Source: Pokkaliibacter sp. MBI-7 | GTDB lineage: Bacteria; Pseudomonadota; Gammaproteobacteria; Pseudomonadales; Balneatricaceae | Assembly: GCF_029846635.1 (NCBI RefSeq) | Contig: NZ_JARVTG010000002.1 | Coordinates: 1,529,501-1,593,500 of the forward strand | Direction: 5' to 3' | Length of the DNA: 64,000 nucleotides | Part shown: piece by piece, positions 8,586-16,914 of the stretch | How the letters are laid out: each line of letters opens with the position of its first letter | Position numbering within the stretch: position 1 is the stretch's first letter | The notes under the pieces: model-generated | The model's database searches: none | What the model saw: the letters and a program-made list of their open reading frames with translations, nothing else | What the model was told of the DNA's origin: nothing | Made by a program: the position numbers and the translations under genes

Positions 8586-9968
8586 ATGTCGTCCTCTACC
8601 GATCTGATCTATCAGCTCGATGACCGCCCCCCCGCAGCAGCCGCCTTGCTGGCCGCATTCCAGCATGTGCTAGCCAGCTTTATCGGCATTATCACGCCGA
8701 CGCTGGTCGTCGGTGGTGTACTCGGTCTGGGAGCAGAAATCCCCTACCTGATCAGCATGGCGCTCTTCGTCTCAGGCGTAGCTACCTTTATTCAGGTCAA
8801 AGGGATTGGTCCGGTCGGCTCGGGCCTGCTCAGTATTCAAGGCACCAGTTTCTCCTTTGTCGGTGGCGTCATCGCCGCGAGCATGACAGTCAAAGCCCAG
8901 GGCGGCAGCACTGAAGATATCCTCGCCACCGTATTCGGTGTGTGCATGGTCGGCTCACTGATCGAGATGATCCTTAGTCAGTTTATTGGCAAACTGCGCC
9001 GCATCATCACCCCTACGGTGACCGGTATTGTGGTATGCCTGATCGGTCTCAGCCTGATAAAGGTCGGCATCACCGATATCGCCGGTGGCTTTGGTGCCAA
9101 AGACTTCGGCAGCCCCGGTAATCTCGGTCTGGCGGCACTGGTTATTCTGCTGGTGCTGATCTTTCAGCTTTCCCGCTACCCCATGTTGCGTCTGTCAGCC
9201 ATCTTCATTGGTCTGGTTGCTGGCTGTCTGGTAGCGGCTGCCACAGGCAAGATGCATACGCCATCGCTCGACGGCGTGGCGGTCATGGCCATTCCTGAAC
9301 CATTCAAATACGGCTTCGGCTTCAGCTGGGAGGCCTTCCTGCCACTGGCCTTTATCTTTGTCATTACCGCCATTGAAACCGTTGGCGACCTGACCGCAAG
9401 TTCGCGCGTTTCCCGTCAGCCATTCGCCGGGCCGCTGTATGAAAAGCGTATCAAGGGCGGCGTCCTTGGCGATGGTTTCAACTCGCTGCTGGCAGGCGTA
9501 TTCAACACCTTCCCCAATACCACCTTCAGTCAGAACAACGGGGTGATTCAGCTGACAGGTGTGGCAAGTCGCCATGTGGGCTTTTTTGTCGCCGCGATCC
9601 TGACCCTACTCGGCCTGTTCCCGTGGATTGGCGCACTGCTGCAGACCATCCCCAAACCCGTACTGGGCGCAACAACCACACTGATGTTTGGCACTATCGC
9701 CGTCGCCGGTATCCGCATTCTGGCCAGTGAACAGTTCAACCGGAAAAAGGTCCTCACCGTCGCCATCTCCTTCGGACTTGGCCTTGGTGTTACGCTGGTG
9801 CCTGATCTGCTCAAAGGTCTGCCCGAACTGGCACAGAAAATTTTCTCCTCATCCATTACTACCGGTGGTCTGACAGCCATTCTCTGCACCTTGCTGCTAC
9901 CCGAGCTTGACCCTGTCACTGAAGCAGAGGAAGAGACCGCCATGAACAAGAAGGAAGCCTCAGCATGA
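8586..9968 (+). CDS. NCS2/NAT-family purine permease (urate or xanthine)
   Basis: This 460-residue protein has about 14 hydrophobic segments. The nucleobase-ascorbate-transporter signature is present at residues 316-325 (QNNGVIQLTG), matching the bacterial xanthine/urate branch (XanQ/UacT) rather than the uracil branch. It would import urate or xanthine across the inner membrane by proton symport. Its stop codon overlaps the start of the allantoinase gene (ATGA), so both are translated from one mRNA. The neighbouring enzyme suggests purine-ring catabolism as the purpose of uptake. Which purine is preferred cannot be decided from the sequence. Confidence 0.88.
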   Translation: MSSSTDLIYQLDDRPPAAAALLAAFQHVLASFIGIITPTLVVGGVLGLGAEIPYLISMALFVSGVATFIQVKGIGPVGSGLLSIQGTSFSFVGGVIAASMTVKAQGGSTEDILATVFGVCMVGSLIEMILSQFIGKLRRIITPTVTGIVVCLIGLSLIKVGITDIAGGFGAKDFGSPGNLGLAALVILLVLIFQLSRYPMLRLSAIFIGLVAGCLVAAATGKMHTPSLDGVAVMAIPEPFKYGFGFSWEAFLPLAFIFVITAIETVGDLTASSRVSRQPFAGPLYEKRIKGGVLGDGFNSLLAGVFNTFPNTTFSQNNGVIQLTGVASRHVGFFVAAILTLLGLFPWIGALLQTIPKPVLGATTTLMFGTIAVAGIRILASEQFNRKKVLTVAISFGLGLGVTLVPDLLKGLPELAQKIFSSSITTGGLTAILCTLLLPELDPVTEAEEETAMNKKEASA

Positions 9969-10891
9969 TGGAACCTCTAGGTGACTATCCACGCGACCTG
10001 ATTGGCTACGGAGCCCAGCCTCCCCATGCCAACTGGCCGGGCAAAGCACGTATCGCCCTGCAGTTTGTGCTCAATTACGAAGAAGGCGCCGAGAACTGCA
10101 TTCTCCATGGAGATGCGGCCTCAGAAGCTTTTTTGTCGGAAATGGTCGCCGCACAGCCCATCCCTGGCATGCGCCATATGAGTATGGAATCGATCTATGA
10201 ATACGGCAGCCGGGCAGGCTTCTGGCGGCTACATCGCATCTTCACCGAGCGTCAGTTGCCGCTGACCGTCTATGGCGTCACCATGGCCATGCAACGCCAT
10301 CCGCAAGCGGTAGAAGCTATGCTCAAAGCGGGCTGGGAAGTGGCCAGCCATGGCTATCGCTGGATTAACTACCAGAACTACAGCATCGAAGCCGAACGCG
10401 AAGACATGGAAAAAGCCATTTACTGGCACGAGAAACTGACCGGTCAACGCCCGCTGGGTTGGTACACCGGTCGCACCAGCCCGCAAACTCATGCACTGGT
10501 AGTAGAGAATGGCGGCTTTCTGTATGACGCCGACTCCTACGCCGACGATCTGCCTTACTGGTGTGACATCACCGGCAAACCTCAGCTGATCGTGCCCTAT
10601 ACCCTGGACACCAACGATATGCGCTTCGCGTCACCGCAAGGGTTCAACAGCGGCGATCAGTTCTTCACCTACCTGAAAGATGCCTTCGATGTACTGTACG
10701 CAGAAGGCGCTACCAGCCCGAAAATCTTGTCCGTCGGACTGCACTGCCGGCTGGTGGGTCGCCCCGCCCGGGCAGCTTCGCTGATTCGCTTCCTCGACTA
10801 CGTGCAGCAGCACAGTGATGTGTGGATCTGTACACGTGAACAAATTGCCCGCCACTGGCAGGAGCATCATCCTTACCAGCCAGTAAAGTAG
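9965..10891 (+). CDS. puuE: PuuE-type allantoinase
   Basis: This 308-residue protein belongs to the polysaccharide-deacetylase-like (NodB) superfamily and carries the features of the cofactor-independent allantoinase PuuE: NYEEGAEN at residues 37-44, the GYG motif at the N-terminus and SHGYRW at 128-133. It hydrolyses allantoin to allantoate in the cytosol. The start overlaps the permease stop by four bases. No urate oxidase or HIU hydrolase gene lies in the window, so the rest of the pathway must be elsewhere. A strong intrinsic terminator follows. Confidence 0.85.
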   Translation: MMEPLGDYPRDLIGYGAQPPHANWPGKARIALQFVLNYEEGAENCILHGDAASEAFLSEMVAAQPIPGMRHMSMESIYEYGSRAGFWRLHRIFTERQLPLTVYGVTMAMQRHPQAVEAMLKAGWEVASHGYRWINYQNYSIEAEREDMEKAIYWHEKLTGQRPLGWYTGRTSPQTHALVVENGGFLYDADSYADDLPYWCDITGKPQLIVPYTLDTNDMRFASPQGFNSGDQFFTYLKDAFDVLYAEGATSPKILSVGLHCRLVGRPARAASLIRFLDYVQQHSDVWICTREQIARHWQEHHPYQPVK

Positions 10892-10931
10892 TGCATGCCA
10901 GAAATACGGCCTGATTCAAGCACACGGCCGC

Positions 10932-10967
10932 CCCCTTCCAGACTGCCCTCGGTATGGAAGGGGTTTT
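10932..10967 (+). terminator. Intrinsic terminator of the purine operon
   Basis: A perfect 9-bp stem CCCCTTCCA / TGGAAGGGG with a 14-nt loop is followed by TTTT. Confidence 0.85.
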
Positions 10968-11108
10968 CTAACACCCCCCTTCATCATTCCTGTGCCTTTT
11001 CGTCTCCTCCAGTTCTATTCCCCTGAGGAATAGAGCGCATCACTTTTTACCATTTTATTCCTCCACTGATGACGCCTAGACTGCGCTCATCACCTGAGGA
11101 GACCTACC

Positions 11109-12014
11109 ATGTCCGCCTGGATTGGACTGACCCTGTTTGCCGCGCTGATGCAGGCTGCACGCACAGGAATGCAAAAGCAGTTATCTACCCGAACCTCCGC
11201 CATGACGACCACCCTGGCGCGCTACTTCTACACCCTGCCTCTGGCCTGGCTATATCTGACTGCAGTGCTGCATATCCGCTCTGTCGATTTCCCGCAGGTG
11301 CAGGCGACCTTTTTGACATTCGCAGCCATGTCAGCGGTGGCGCAAATTCTTGCCACCGTCTTTATGGTTAAGCTGTTCCAGCAGCGCAATTTCGCCGTTG
11401 GCATCAGCTACGCCAAGTCAGAAGCCATCATGGTCGCCTTGCTGGGCGCTCTGTTCTTTGCCGAACCACTGACTTTACTGGGATGGTTGAGCGTTGGTGC
11501 GGGCGCCATCGGTATTTTACTGCTGAGCCCGCGAGGTGATGCGAGCGGAGGGATGGCCAGCCGGATTGCAGCGCTGCTGACTTCGAAGTCAGCGGCCTAC
11601 GGTCTGGCAACGGGAGTATGCTTTGCGCTGTCATCGCTGTGGTTACGACAGGCCAGCTTATCGCTGGAAACCGACAAGGTGGCCAGTGCCGCAATGACAC
11701 TAGCCACCATGATCAGTATTCAATGTGTGCTGATCGTCAGCTATCAGGCCGCCAGAACACCGGCAGAGCTCAAACACATGTTCAGCCACTGGCCACTGGT
11801 ACTGGGCGTAGGCATCACCAGCATGTGTGGCTCGATTGGCTGGTTTACCGCCATGACCCTGGAGAACCCCGCACTGGTTAAAACCCTGGGTCAGGTGGAA
11901 TTCTTCTTCACCCTGATCATCGCTTTACGCATCTTCAAGGAGAGTTTCAGCCTCAGGGAATATCTGGGGATGGCAGCCATCATTGTCAGCGTGGTCGGCG
12001 TGCTGAACGTCTGA
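11109..12014 (+). CDS. EamA/DMT-family exporter
   Basis: This 301-residue protein has ten hydrophobic segments in two five-helix EamA repeats, the usual drug/metabolite transporter size. Cargo is unknown; relatives export amino acids or metabolites. A GAGGAG ribosome site lies upstream. It is convergent with the Bcr/CflA exporter and the two share a terminator hairpin. Confidence 0.8.
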   Translation: MSAWIGLTLFAALMQAARTGMQKQLSTRTSAMTTTLARYFYTLPLAWLYLTAVLHIRSVDFPQVQATFLTFAAMSAVAQILATVFMVKLFQQRNFAVGISYAKSEAIMVALLGALFFAEPLTLLGWLSVGAGAIGILLLSPRGDASGGMASRIAALLTSKSAAYGLATGVCFALSSLWLRQASLSLETDKVASAAMTLATMISIQCVLIVSYQAARTPAELKHMFSHWPLVLGVGITSMCGSIGWFTAMTLENPALVKTLGQVEFFFTLIIALRIFKESFSLREYLGMAAIIVSVVGVLNV

Positions 12015-12029
12015 TTAGCTCTCACACAG

Positions 12030-12060
12030 GAGAATAGGGTCAGTGACCTGCCCTATTCTC
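12030..12060. terminator. Bidirectional hairpin between convergent exporters
   Basis: Perfect 10-bp arms GAGAATAGGG / CCCTATTCTC with an 11-nt loop overlap the end of the - strand exporter gene and follow the EamA stop by 15 bases. Confidence 0.65.
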
Positions 12061-13362
12061 TTCAGCCGTCATGGTGTGCCGCACAAGCAGTAACGCAGGA
12101 ATCAGCAACAGCGTCAGCCCCATCACCGCCAGCGATCCGCTTAATGCCGTTTGCTGCACCAGACTGGCCAGTGCCGAAGAAATAGTCAGCTGAATACACC
12201 CCAGCAAAGCCGATGCCGTTCCCGCCTTTTCAGGAAACAGCTCCAGCGCCAGGCTCGATGCACAGCCCAGCCCCAGCGAAAATCCCAGGCAGATAATCGA
12301 GGCAGGCAGCATATAAGTCATCGCCCCCAGCTGCAGCCACAGCACCCCGGCGATCTCAGCCAGCCCGCCAGTCAGCATAATGCACAGCGCCAGTGTCACC
12401 ATCTTCTTTCTGCCCAGTGTTGCCGTCAGTCGGGGAGCAAGCACAAAGCCGAGAATGTTGATACAGGCGTTGCCACCAAACCACAGGCTGAAGGCAATCT
12501 GCGACAGACCAAGGCCATCAATCAGCACAACCGGAGCGTAGGTGACATAAGTGATGATCAGCGTCATCGCCGCTGCACACACCAGCGCGTAATAAAGGAA
12601 GAAGCGGCTAAACAATACACTGCGATAACGCTGCCACTGATAAAGCCTGCCACTGCTGTCAGTATGATCCGGGCGAGTCTCAGGGAAGCGCCCCAGCACC
12701 AGCATCCCGACGACCACAGCAAAGGCACCCATAAAGATAAAGTTGGAGCGCCAGCCATATTGCAGCGCCAGCAAACCACCCAGCATTGGCGCCAGCGCCG
12801 GGACAATACACAGCACACCGTTCAGATAACTGAAAATACGGGCTCCCTTTTCAGGATCAAACGTATCGCGCACTGCCGCCATGGTAACGATGGAGGTAGC
12901 GCAAGCACCAATGCCCTGCAGTACACGGCCTGCATAAAGCCCTTCGAGCGAACCAGCCTGAGCAGCGATAAAGGCTCCCAATCCGTAACAGATGATGCCT
13001 GCAATCAGCACAGGCCGGCGCCCGATCCGATCAACCAGTGGCCCCAGCACAATCTGCCCCAGCCCCATCGTCAGCAGAAACAGCGTAATGGTCGCCTGCA
13101 GTGCACTGCCGGGAGCGTTGAAGTCAAGCATCATGGCGGGAATGGAAGGCAGAAAGATATCGATAGCCATCGGGCCAAACATCACCAGCGCCATCAGGAT
13201 AATCAGCAGCCACGGTGATCGGGGACGGGCTAAGGCAGAGGTTGTCACAACCAGCTCACTCTTTGCAGAAAGTGGGAAAAAGCGCGCCAGTTTACCCAGC
13301 AACCACGTCAAGTTAAAACGATTATTTCGACCAGATGGATGAGGACAGGTAATGGCTGACAT
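12040..13362 (-). CDS. Bcr/CflA-family MFS multidrug exporter
   Basis: This 440-residue protein has twelve transmembrane helices after a hydrophilic N-terminal extension of about 48 residues. Motif A (GPLVDRIGRRPVL) follows helix 2, and the loop and helix-4 sequence GRVLQGIGACA are typical of the DHA1 Bcr/CflA branch. It would export drugs such as bicyclomycin or chloramphenicol in exchange for protons. The extension is unusual, and a start inside it cannot be excluded. It borders the low-GC island on its left. Confidence 0.83.
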   Translation of the reverse strand: MSAITCPHPSGRNNRFNLTWLLGKLARFFPLSAKSELVVTTSALARPRSPWLLIILMALVMFGPMAIDIFLPSIPAMMLDFNAPGSALQATITLFLLTMGLGQIVLGPLVDRIGRRPVLIAGIICYGLGAFIAAQAGSLEGLYAGRVLQGIGACATSIVTMAAVRDTFDPEKGARIFSYLNGVLCIVPALAPMLGGLLALQYGWRSNFIFMGAFAVVVGMLVLGRFPETRPDHTDSSGRLYQWQRYRSVLFSRFFLYYALVCAAAMTLIITYVTYAPVVLIDGLGLSQIAFSLWFGGNACINILGFVLAPRLTATLGRKKMVTLALCIMLTGGLAEIAGVLWLQLGAMTYMLPASIICLGFSLGLGCASSLALELFPEKAGTASALLGCIQLTISSALASLVQQTALSGSLAVMGLTLLLIPALLLVRHTMTAEENRAGH

Positions 13363-13402
13363 CGACGATGTGAACTCTGCGTCCAGACGTTACACATAAG
13401 AA

Positions 13403-13423
13403 ACGGCTAACGGCTAACGGCTA
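13403..13423. repeat. Short tandem repeat, 7 bp x 3
   Basis: ACGGCTA is repeated three times at the boundary between core sequence and the low-GC island. It is probably a replication-slippage tract. Confidence 0.7.
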
Positions 13424-13600
13424 AAAGAGCGATTAGCTGGAAGACCAGTATGTACTGCACAAACTTGCGCATGCCCTCGCAGGCTGTGTCGCTGGTGCTG
13501 CGACCAAGGGCGGAAATATCGCTGCGACAATTGCTCTTTAATATGGCCAATTAATTGAATCTCATAACCTCCTATTCGGGGACCAACCTTGGAGAATATT

Positions 13601-14230
13601 GTGACAAACGAAGCCAGATTTAAACCAGACTTCTACACAAGAATAGACTGGTACGCAATGGATAAAAATGGACACATAGCCTTAATGGAAAATTATGGCT
13701 GGGGTGATATACCATATTCTTTGCAAAAACTGCAGGAGTGGAGTGAAAGGCTGGATGATTTTAACGAGTACATTAATGAAGAGCTTACTCCATATAAACC
13801 CTACCAAAATAAAAATGGTGGTTTTGAATTGGATATATATGGAAGTGTAATGTACTCACATAAAAATCCAGGTGGAAAGCCATATAAAATTTTTTCAAGA
13901 GATGAGGTTATTAGAAGATTGTTAGAAACATACTCTAGAAATCAAAAAAATAGCCCTTTAAGCTTAGCAGCCCGAAAAGGAATATTCACATATAGAGGCG
14001 TTGAAGGATACAAGGAGGGTGATGATACACCGGTAGGATTCGATGGAGAGTTCAAAATGGGTGACTACTATAGATTTTTAAGGCCCACTGAGTACTTAAG
14101 AATAAGTGAGCTACCAGCACCACTTAGAAAATATGTTTGCATTTCAAAGAACATTGACTTCAATAAAGATAGATTAATAGAAAGTCAGTATATTGACTCA
14201 TACTTCCCCGAAACCTATTTAGAAAAATAA
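13601..14230 (+). CDS. Unrecognised immunity-like protein
   Basis: This 209-residue protein is acidic, rich in aromatic residues and AT-rich in codon use, unlike the flanking core. No family was recognised; size, composition and setting resemble toxin-immunity proteins. The GTG at 13601 is preferred as start because GGAG lies six bases upstream. Only two bases separate its stop from the DUF99 gene, so the two are probably co-transcribed and translationally coupled. Confidence 0.55.
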   Translation: MTNEARFKPDFYTRIDWYAMDKNGHIALMENYGWGDIPYSLQKLQEWSERLDDFNEYINEELTPYKPYQNKNGGFELDIYGSVMYSHKNPGGKPYKIFSRDEVIRRLLETYSRNQKNSPLSLAARKGIFTYRGVEGYKEGDDTPVGFDGEFKMGDYYRFLRPTEYLRISELPAPLRKYVCISKNIDFNKDRLIESQYIDSYFPETYLEK

Positions 14231-14232
14231 CA

Positions 14233-14820
14233 ATGCTGAATATAGAAAAGGCAATAACAAGGAAAAGAACACTCAGAACAATAGGCATCGATGATATGCC
14301 TTTTAATATTGGCCAGCCTGAGCTTGTATCAATGACAGGCATTATATGTACAGGGACACGATTTGAGGGCATGTTAAAGAGCGACATTACTCAAGATGGC
14401 ATGGATGCTACCCAAAAAATTTCTCAGATGATACTAAACAGTAAGTTCTATAGACAGCTTCACGCAGTCTTAATTGATGGTATTACGCTTGGTGGCTTCA
14501 ACACTGTCGATCTGAGCAAACTATCTGAAGAACTTAAAATCCCTTGCATTTCCGTTATGAGAAAAGCTCCTGATATGGATGCTTTCAAGAAAGCAATAGA
14601 GAACCTGCCGCACAGCCATGAAAGGCTTGCTGCATTACACAGTGCTGGGGATGTCATTCACGAGGGTGGATACTATTTTCAGGTAAAGGGATGTTCCAGA
14701 GAGGTGGCAGCCACAGTCCTGTTACAGTCAACACTACATGGAAAAATACCTGAGTGTCTAAGAATATCTCATTTGATCAACTCTGCATTGGCCACTGGGG
14801 AGAGTAGTAATAGTGCGTGA
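14233..14820 (+). CDS. DUF99 family protein (endonuclease V-like fold)
   Basis: This 195-residue protein matches DUF99 along its length. It has RTIGIDDMPF near residues 15-24, a central DGMDATQKIS, LIDGITLGGFN, the paired CISVMRKAPD and a C-terminal KIPECLRISHLI. DUF99 proteins are mostly known from archaea and some bacteria and are related to endonuclease V, but their activity is unproven. The conserved acidic pair at residues 20-21 fits the fold's metal site. Here the gene sits in a low-GC island two bases after an immunity-like gene, with no DNA-repair neighbour. Family assignment is good; function is open. Confidence 0.72.
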   Translation: MLNIEKAITRKRTLRTIGIDDMPFNIGQPELVSMTGIICTGTRFEGMLKSDITQDGMDATQKISQMILNSKFYRQLHAVLIDGITLGGFNTVDLSKLSEELKIPCISVMRKAPDMDAFKKAIENLPHSHERLAALHSAGDVIHEGGYYFQVKGCSREVAATVLLQSTLHGKIPECLRISHLINSALATGESSNSA

Positions 14821-14965
14821 GCAATGAATACTGGTTTTTATTTAGATATTTAGGAAGTGTTCATTTTTCTGTGTCGCTTCTCTAATCTGCCCCAAACTAG
14901 CGGATACGTGAACTATTTAGAAATGATTCCACTTAAAACAAAATTTATGATTCTAGCAACCACAA

Positions 14966-15406
14966 ATGCATCCACGGGGAGCGATGAGCCGCATCCAGAT
15001 GCGTAAAACCGTGTTTGAATACATCGAAATCGACTACAAGCACCAGCGGTATCACAGCACGCTGGGGCACATCAGTCCACAGGTCTTTGAGGCCCGGAGA
15101 GTGCTTAAACCCGTGCCCACAACTGCTGGGCAAGATCAAAAAGATGGAATGCTCTATGTTATCGAAGCTAAGCAGTTTTCAGCATATTTGTCATTGAAGC
15201 TCGACCCCGGTACAGAAAAACGTTTTGTACAGATGACAGACGAACGACTTCGACAAATCGCAGACGAGTTGCGAAAAACAAGCGACCCCAGCAAGAAGAA
15301 TGCTGGCTTAGCGATTATGAATGCATTAAATACTGGAAATATTGCAAAATTTGTTACTGCCGTAGATAAAAATGCGCAATCACTTGTTATGGTACCCATC
15401 AAATGA
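14966..15406 (+). pseudogene. IS3-type transposase remnant fused to the end of a nuclease-toxin domain
   Basis: The first ~55 codons read as the C-terminal tail of an IS3-family OrfB (motif YHSTLGHISPQVFEAR). At about 15138 the frame passes directly into the toxin module seen intact downstream (from DGMLYVIEAKQ on). The upstream half of the toxin, including its first catalytic Asp, is missing, so the toxin copy should be inactive. The toxin C-terminus differs from the other two copies at several positions (e.g. RKTSDPSKKN instead of RRTTDASKKN). The stop codon overlaps the immunity start (ATGA), as in the other copies. Confidence 0.75.
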
Positions 15407-16269
15407 CCATCCAATTAGAATGTAAATTTAATAAAAACAGAGACAGAGATATAAATACCGCCGTACATGGTAATGGAGTCGATATAATTACCATTCTTAA
15501 GTCTAATAGCGAGCATATAGACAAAATATCCTTAGACTACAGCAATGGAATATCATACACAGTTGATCTACTAACATTACGCATTCAACTAGGGCAACTA
15601 GCCATATACGAAGCCAAAATAAATCATGATATAAAAAGAGCAAAAGAATTATATTATTTGTCCGCTTTGGCTATTATTAAAGCACTGGAGCACAGTACCG
15701 CAACATTTGTTCTGGGAGGGACACCGTGTCTTCCCGAGTTCGCACTGCCTTTGGTTTGTGATGCAACAACGTTATATCCGCTATTTGCTCAACTGACCGA
15801 AGAAAAAAGCTTAGCATTAGCCGAGCAAGGTAGCTGGGCAAGTATTATGCGTTGTTACCAGGCTGCTCTTATTAAGGACTGGGCGGAAATTGAAAGGATG
15901 ATTGCAATTCTGCAGAAAAAATTCGCCAAGCTAAAAGCCAACGCTAATGTTGTCTACTATATAGAGTTTTTTCAGGCACTGCTAAACAACAACACGGATG
16001 ACGTAGAGGCCAGCCTGCGCACACTACTTACACCACCGTTGGTGGTAAAGCAAAACAGTGAATGGCCAAAAAGAAGTCACGAAGGTGAGTACATGTGCCA
16101 TTTTGGTATGCCCTTTGCCAAGCTTGCCTGGATATTGGGCCATGAAATTGAGATCCAACACCCGTTGATTGTGTCCGAGCTATTGCCGGTGAGACCACTG
16201 GAGCATTATCACAATCCCTATCCCTTCCTTGAACCTGCAGAGTCAACATGGGCTCTTCTAAATAGTTGA
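15403..16269 (+). CDS. Imm49-like immunity protein, copy A
   Basis: This 288-residue protein resembles Imm49-type immunity proteins: helical body, a C-terminal CHFGMPFAKLAWILGHEI segment and an ending near PLEHYHNPYPFL. It would bind and neutralise the paired nuclease toxin in the cytosol. Residues 1-65 differ strongly from copies B and C while the rest is almost identical, so the gene is a mosaic. The start overlaps the preceding toxin-fragment stop by four bases. A hairpin terminator follows. The immunity role is inferred from the family resemblance and toxin coupling. Confidence 0.6.
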   Translation: MTIQLECKFNKNRDRDINTAVHGNGVDIITILKSNSEHIDKISLDYSNGISYTVDLLTLRIQLGQLAIYEAKINHDIKRAKELYYLSALAIIKALEHSTATFVLGGTPCLPEFALPLVCDATTLYPLFAQLTEEKSLALAEQGSWASIMRCYQAALIKDWAEIERMIAILQKKFAKLKANANVVYYIEFFQALLNNNTDDVEASLRTLLTPPLVVKQNSEWPKRSHEGEYMCHFGMPFAKLAWILGHEIEIQHPLIVSELLPVRPLEHYHNPYPFLEPAESTWALLNS

Positions 16270-16532
16270 TCAAAGCAAGGGGGATAACAGCAGTTACCCC
16301 CTTTTATTGTCAGCCGCAATTATATATTTCACTAATCAGTGCACATGATGACTCTATGAATAGAATCTTGAGGAAGAATGTGAATCTCTCCATATTTTTA
16401 ACCTGCCTGTAATAGCAAGAGAATAGCACTCCTAAACACACAAATACGGTTAGATACCCTGCAACACTTTCGCCCCAATTTTCTTAACTGCAAGCAACAG
16501 CAGGATTTGCTGAATAAAATTGTTTCCAGTGG
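16270..16532. repeat. Cassette leader repeat L1 with decayed HhH-gene tail
   Basis: This block of about 263 bp is nearly identical to 17778-18041 and to 21238-21284 plus 22320-22545. It runs from the immunity stop codon, through the terminator, to the junction sequence CCAGTGG. Its bases 16431-16517 are a diverged copy of the 3' end of the HhH gene (25439-26563). On the - strand they read ...KKIGAKVLQGI*PYLCV*, against KGIGVKVLERIAPYLCV* in the intact gene, with an extra in-frame stop. Confidence 0.85.
16279..16307 (+). terminator. Terminator after immunity copy A
   Basis: The hairpin GGGGGATAAC / GTTACCCCC followed by TTTT is the start of the recurring leader block. The same hairpin, with one base changed to a perfect stem, follows copies B and C. 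Confidence 0.75.
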
Positions 16533-16914
16533 TGACTCAAAAGGCGAGCTGACTGAAGCCCTGTCTAGCAATCTCTTCAAAAGCAAAGGCTTTATTGAGC
16601 TGCCCGGAAAATACAGGGGAGAAAATGGCATCGATGGACTTTATATAAAAGATGGAATGCTCTATGTTATCGAAGCTAAGCAGTTCTCAGCATATTTGTC
16701 ATTGAAGCTCGACCCCGGTACAGACAAGCGTTTTGTACAGATGACAGACGAACGACTTCGACAAATCGCAGATGAGTTGCGCCGGACAACTGATGCTAGT
16801 AAGAAAAATGCAGCAACATTAATAGATAATGCATTAGATACTGGAAATATTGCAAAATTCGTTACTGCCGTAGATAAAAATGCACAATCACTCGTTATGG
16901 TGCCGATCAAATGA
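16507..16914 (+). CDS. Orphan PD-(D/E)XK nuclease toxin domain, copy B
   Basis: This 135-codon frame encodes a compact restriction-endonuclease-like domain: GKYRGENGID with Asp43, then LYVIEAKQ with Glu56 and Lys58, the D...ExK pattern of PD-(D/E)XK nucleases. Such domains form the C-terminal tips of polymorphic toxins (CDI, Rhs and others). No delivery domain, ATG or Shine-Dalgarno is present, and the TTG start is arbitrary; the frame is open for ~100 more bases upstream through the HhH-tail leader. It is therefore probably a silent toxin tip that could be joined to a full-length toxin by recombination. The stop overlaps the immunity start by four bases. Confidence 0.65.
   Translation: MLNKIVSSGDSKGELTEALSSNLFKSKGFIELPGKYRGENGIDGLYIKDGMLYVIEAKQFSAYLSLKLDPGTDKRFVQMTDERLRQIADELRRTTDASKKNAATLIDNALDTGNIAKFVTAVDKNAQSLVMVPIK

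Noticed and set aside
12151..13218. A 355-codon open frame antisense to the Bcr/CflA gene
   Set aside because: Composition is Gln/His/Arg-rich with no motif; it is the mirror of a GC-rich membrane-protein gene with clear homology features.
13403..13423. Possible CRISPR or attachment-site repeat
   Set aside because: Only three 7-bp units without spacers; treated as a simple tandem repeat.
16398..16631. A - strand frame rich in Cys/Leu in the leader (also 19858-20091)
   Set aside because: It is an off-frame reading of the HhH tail remnant and toxin start, not a gene.
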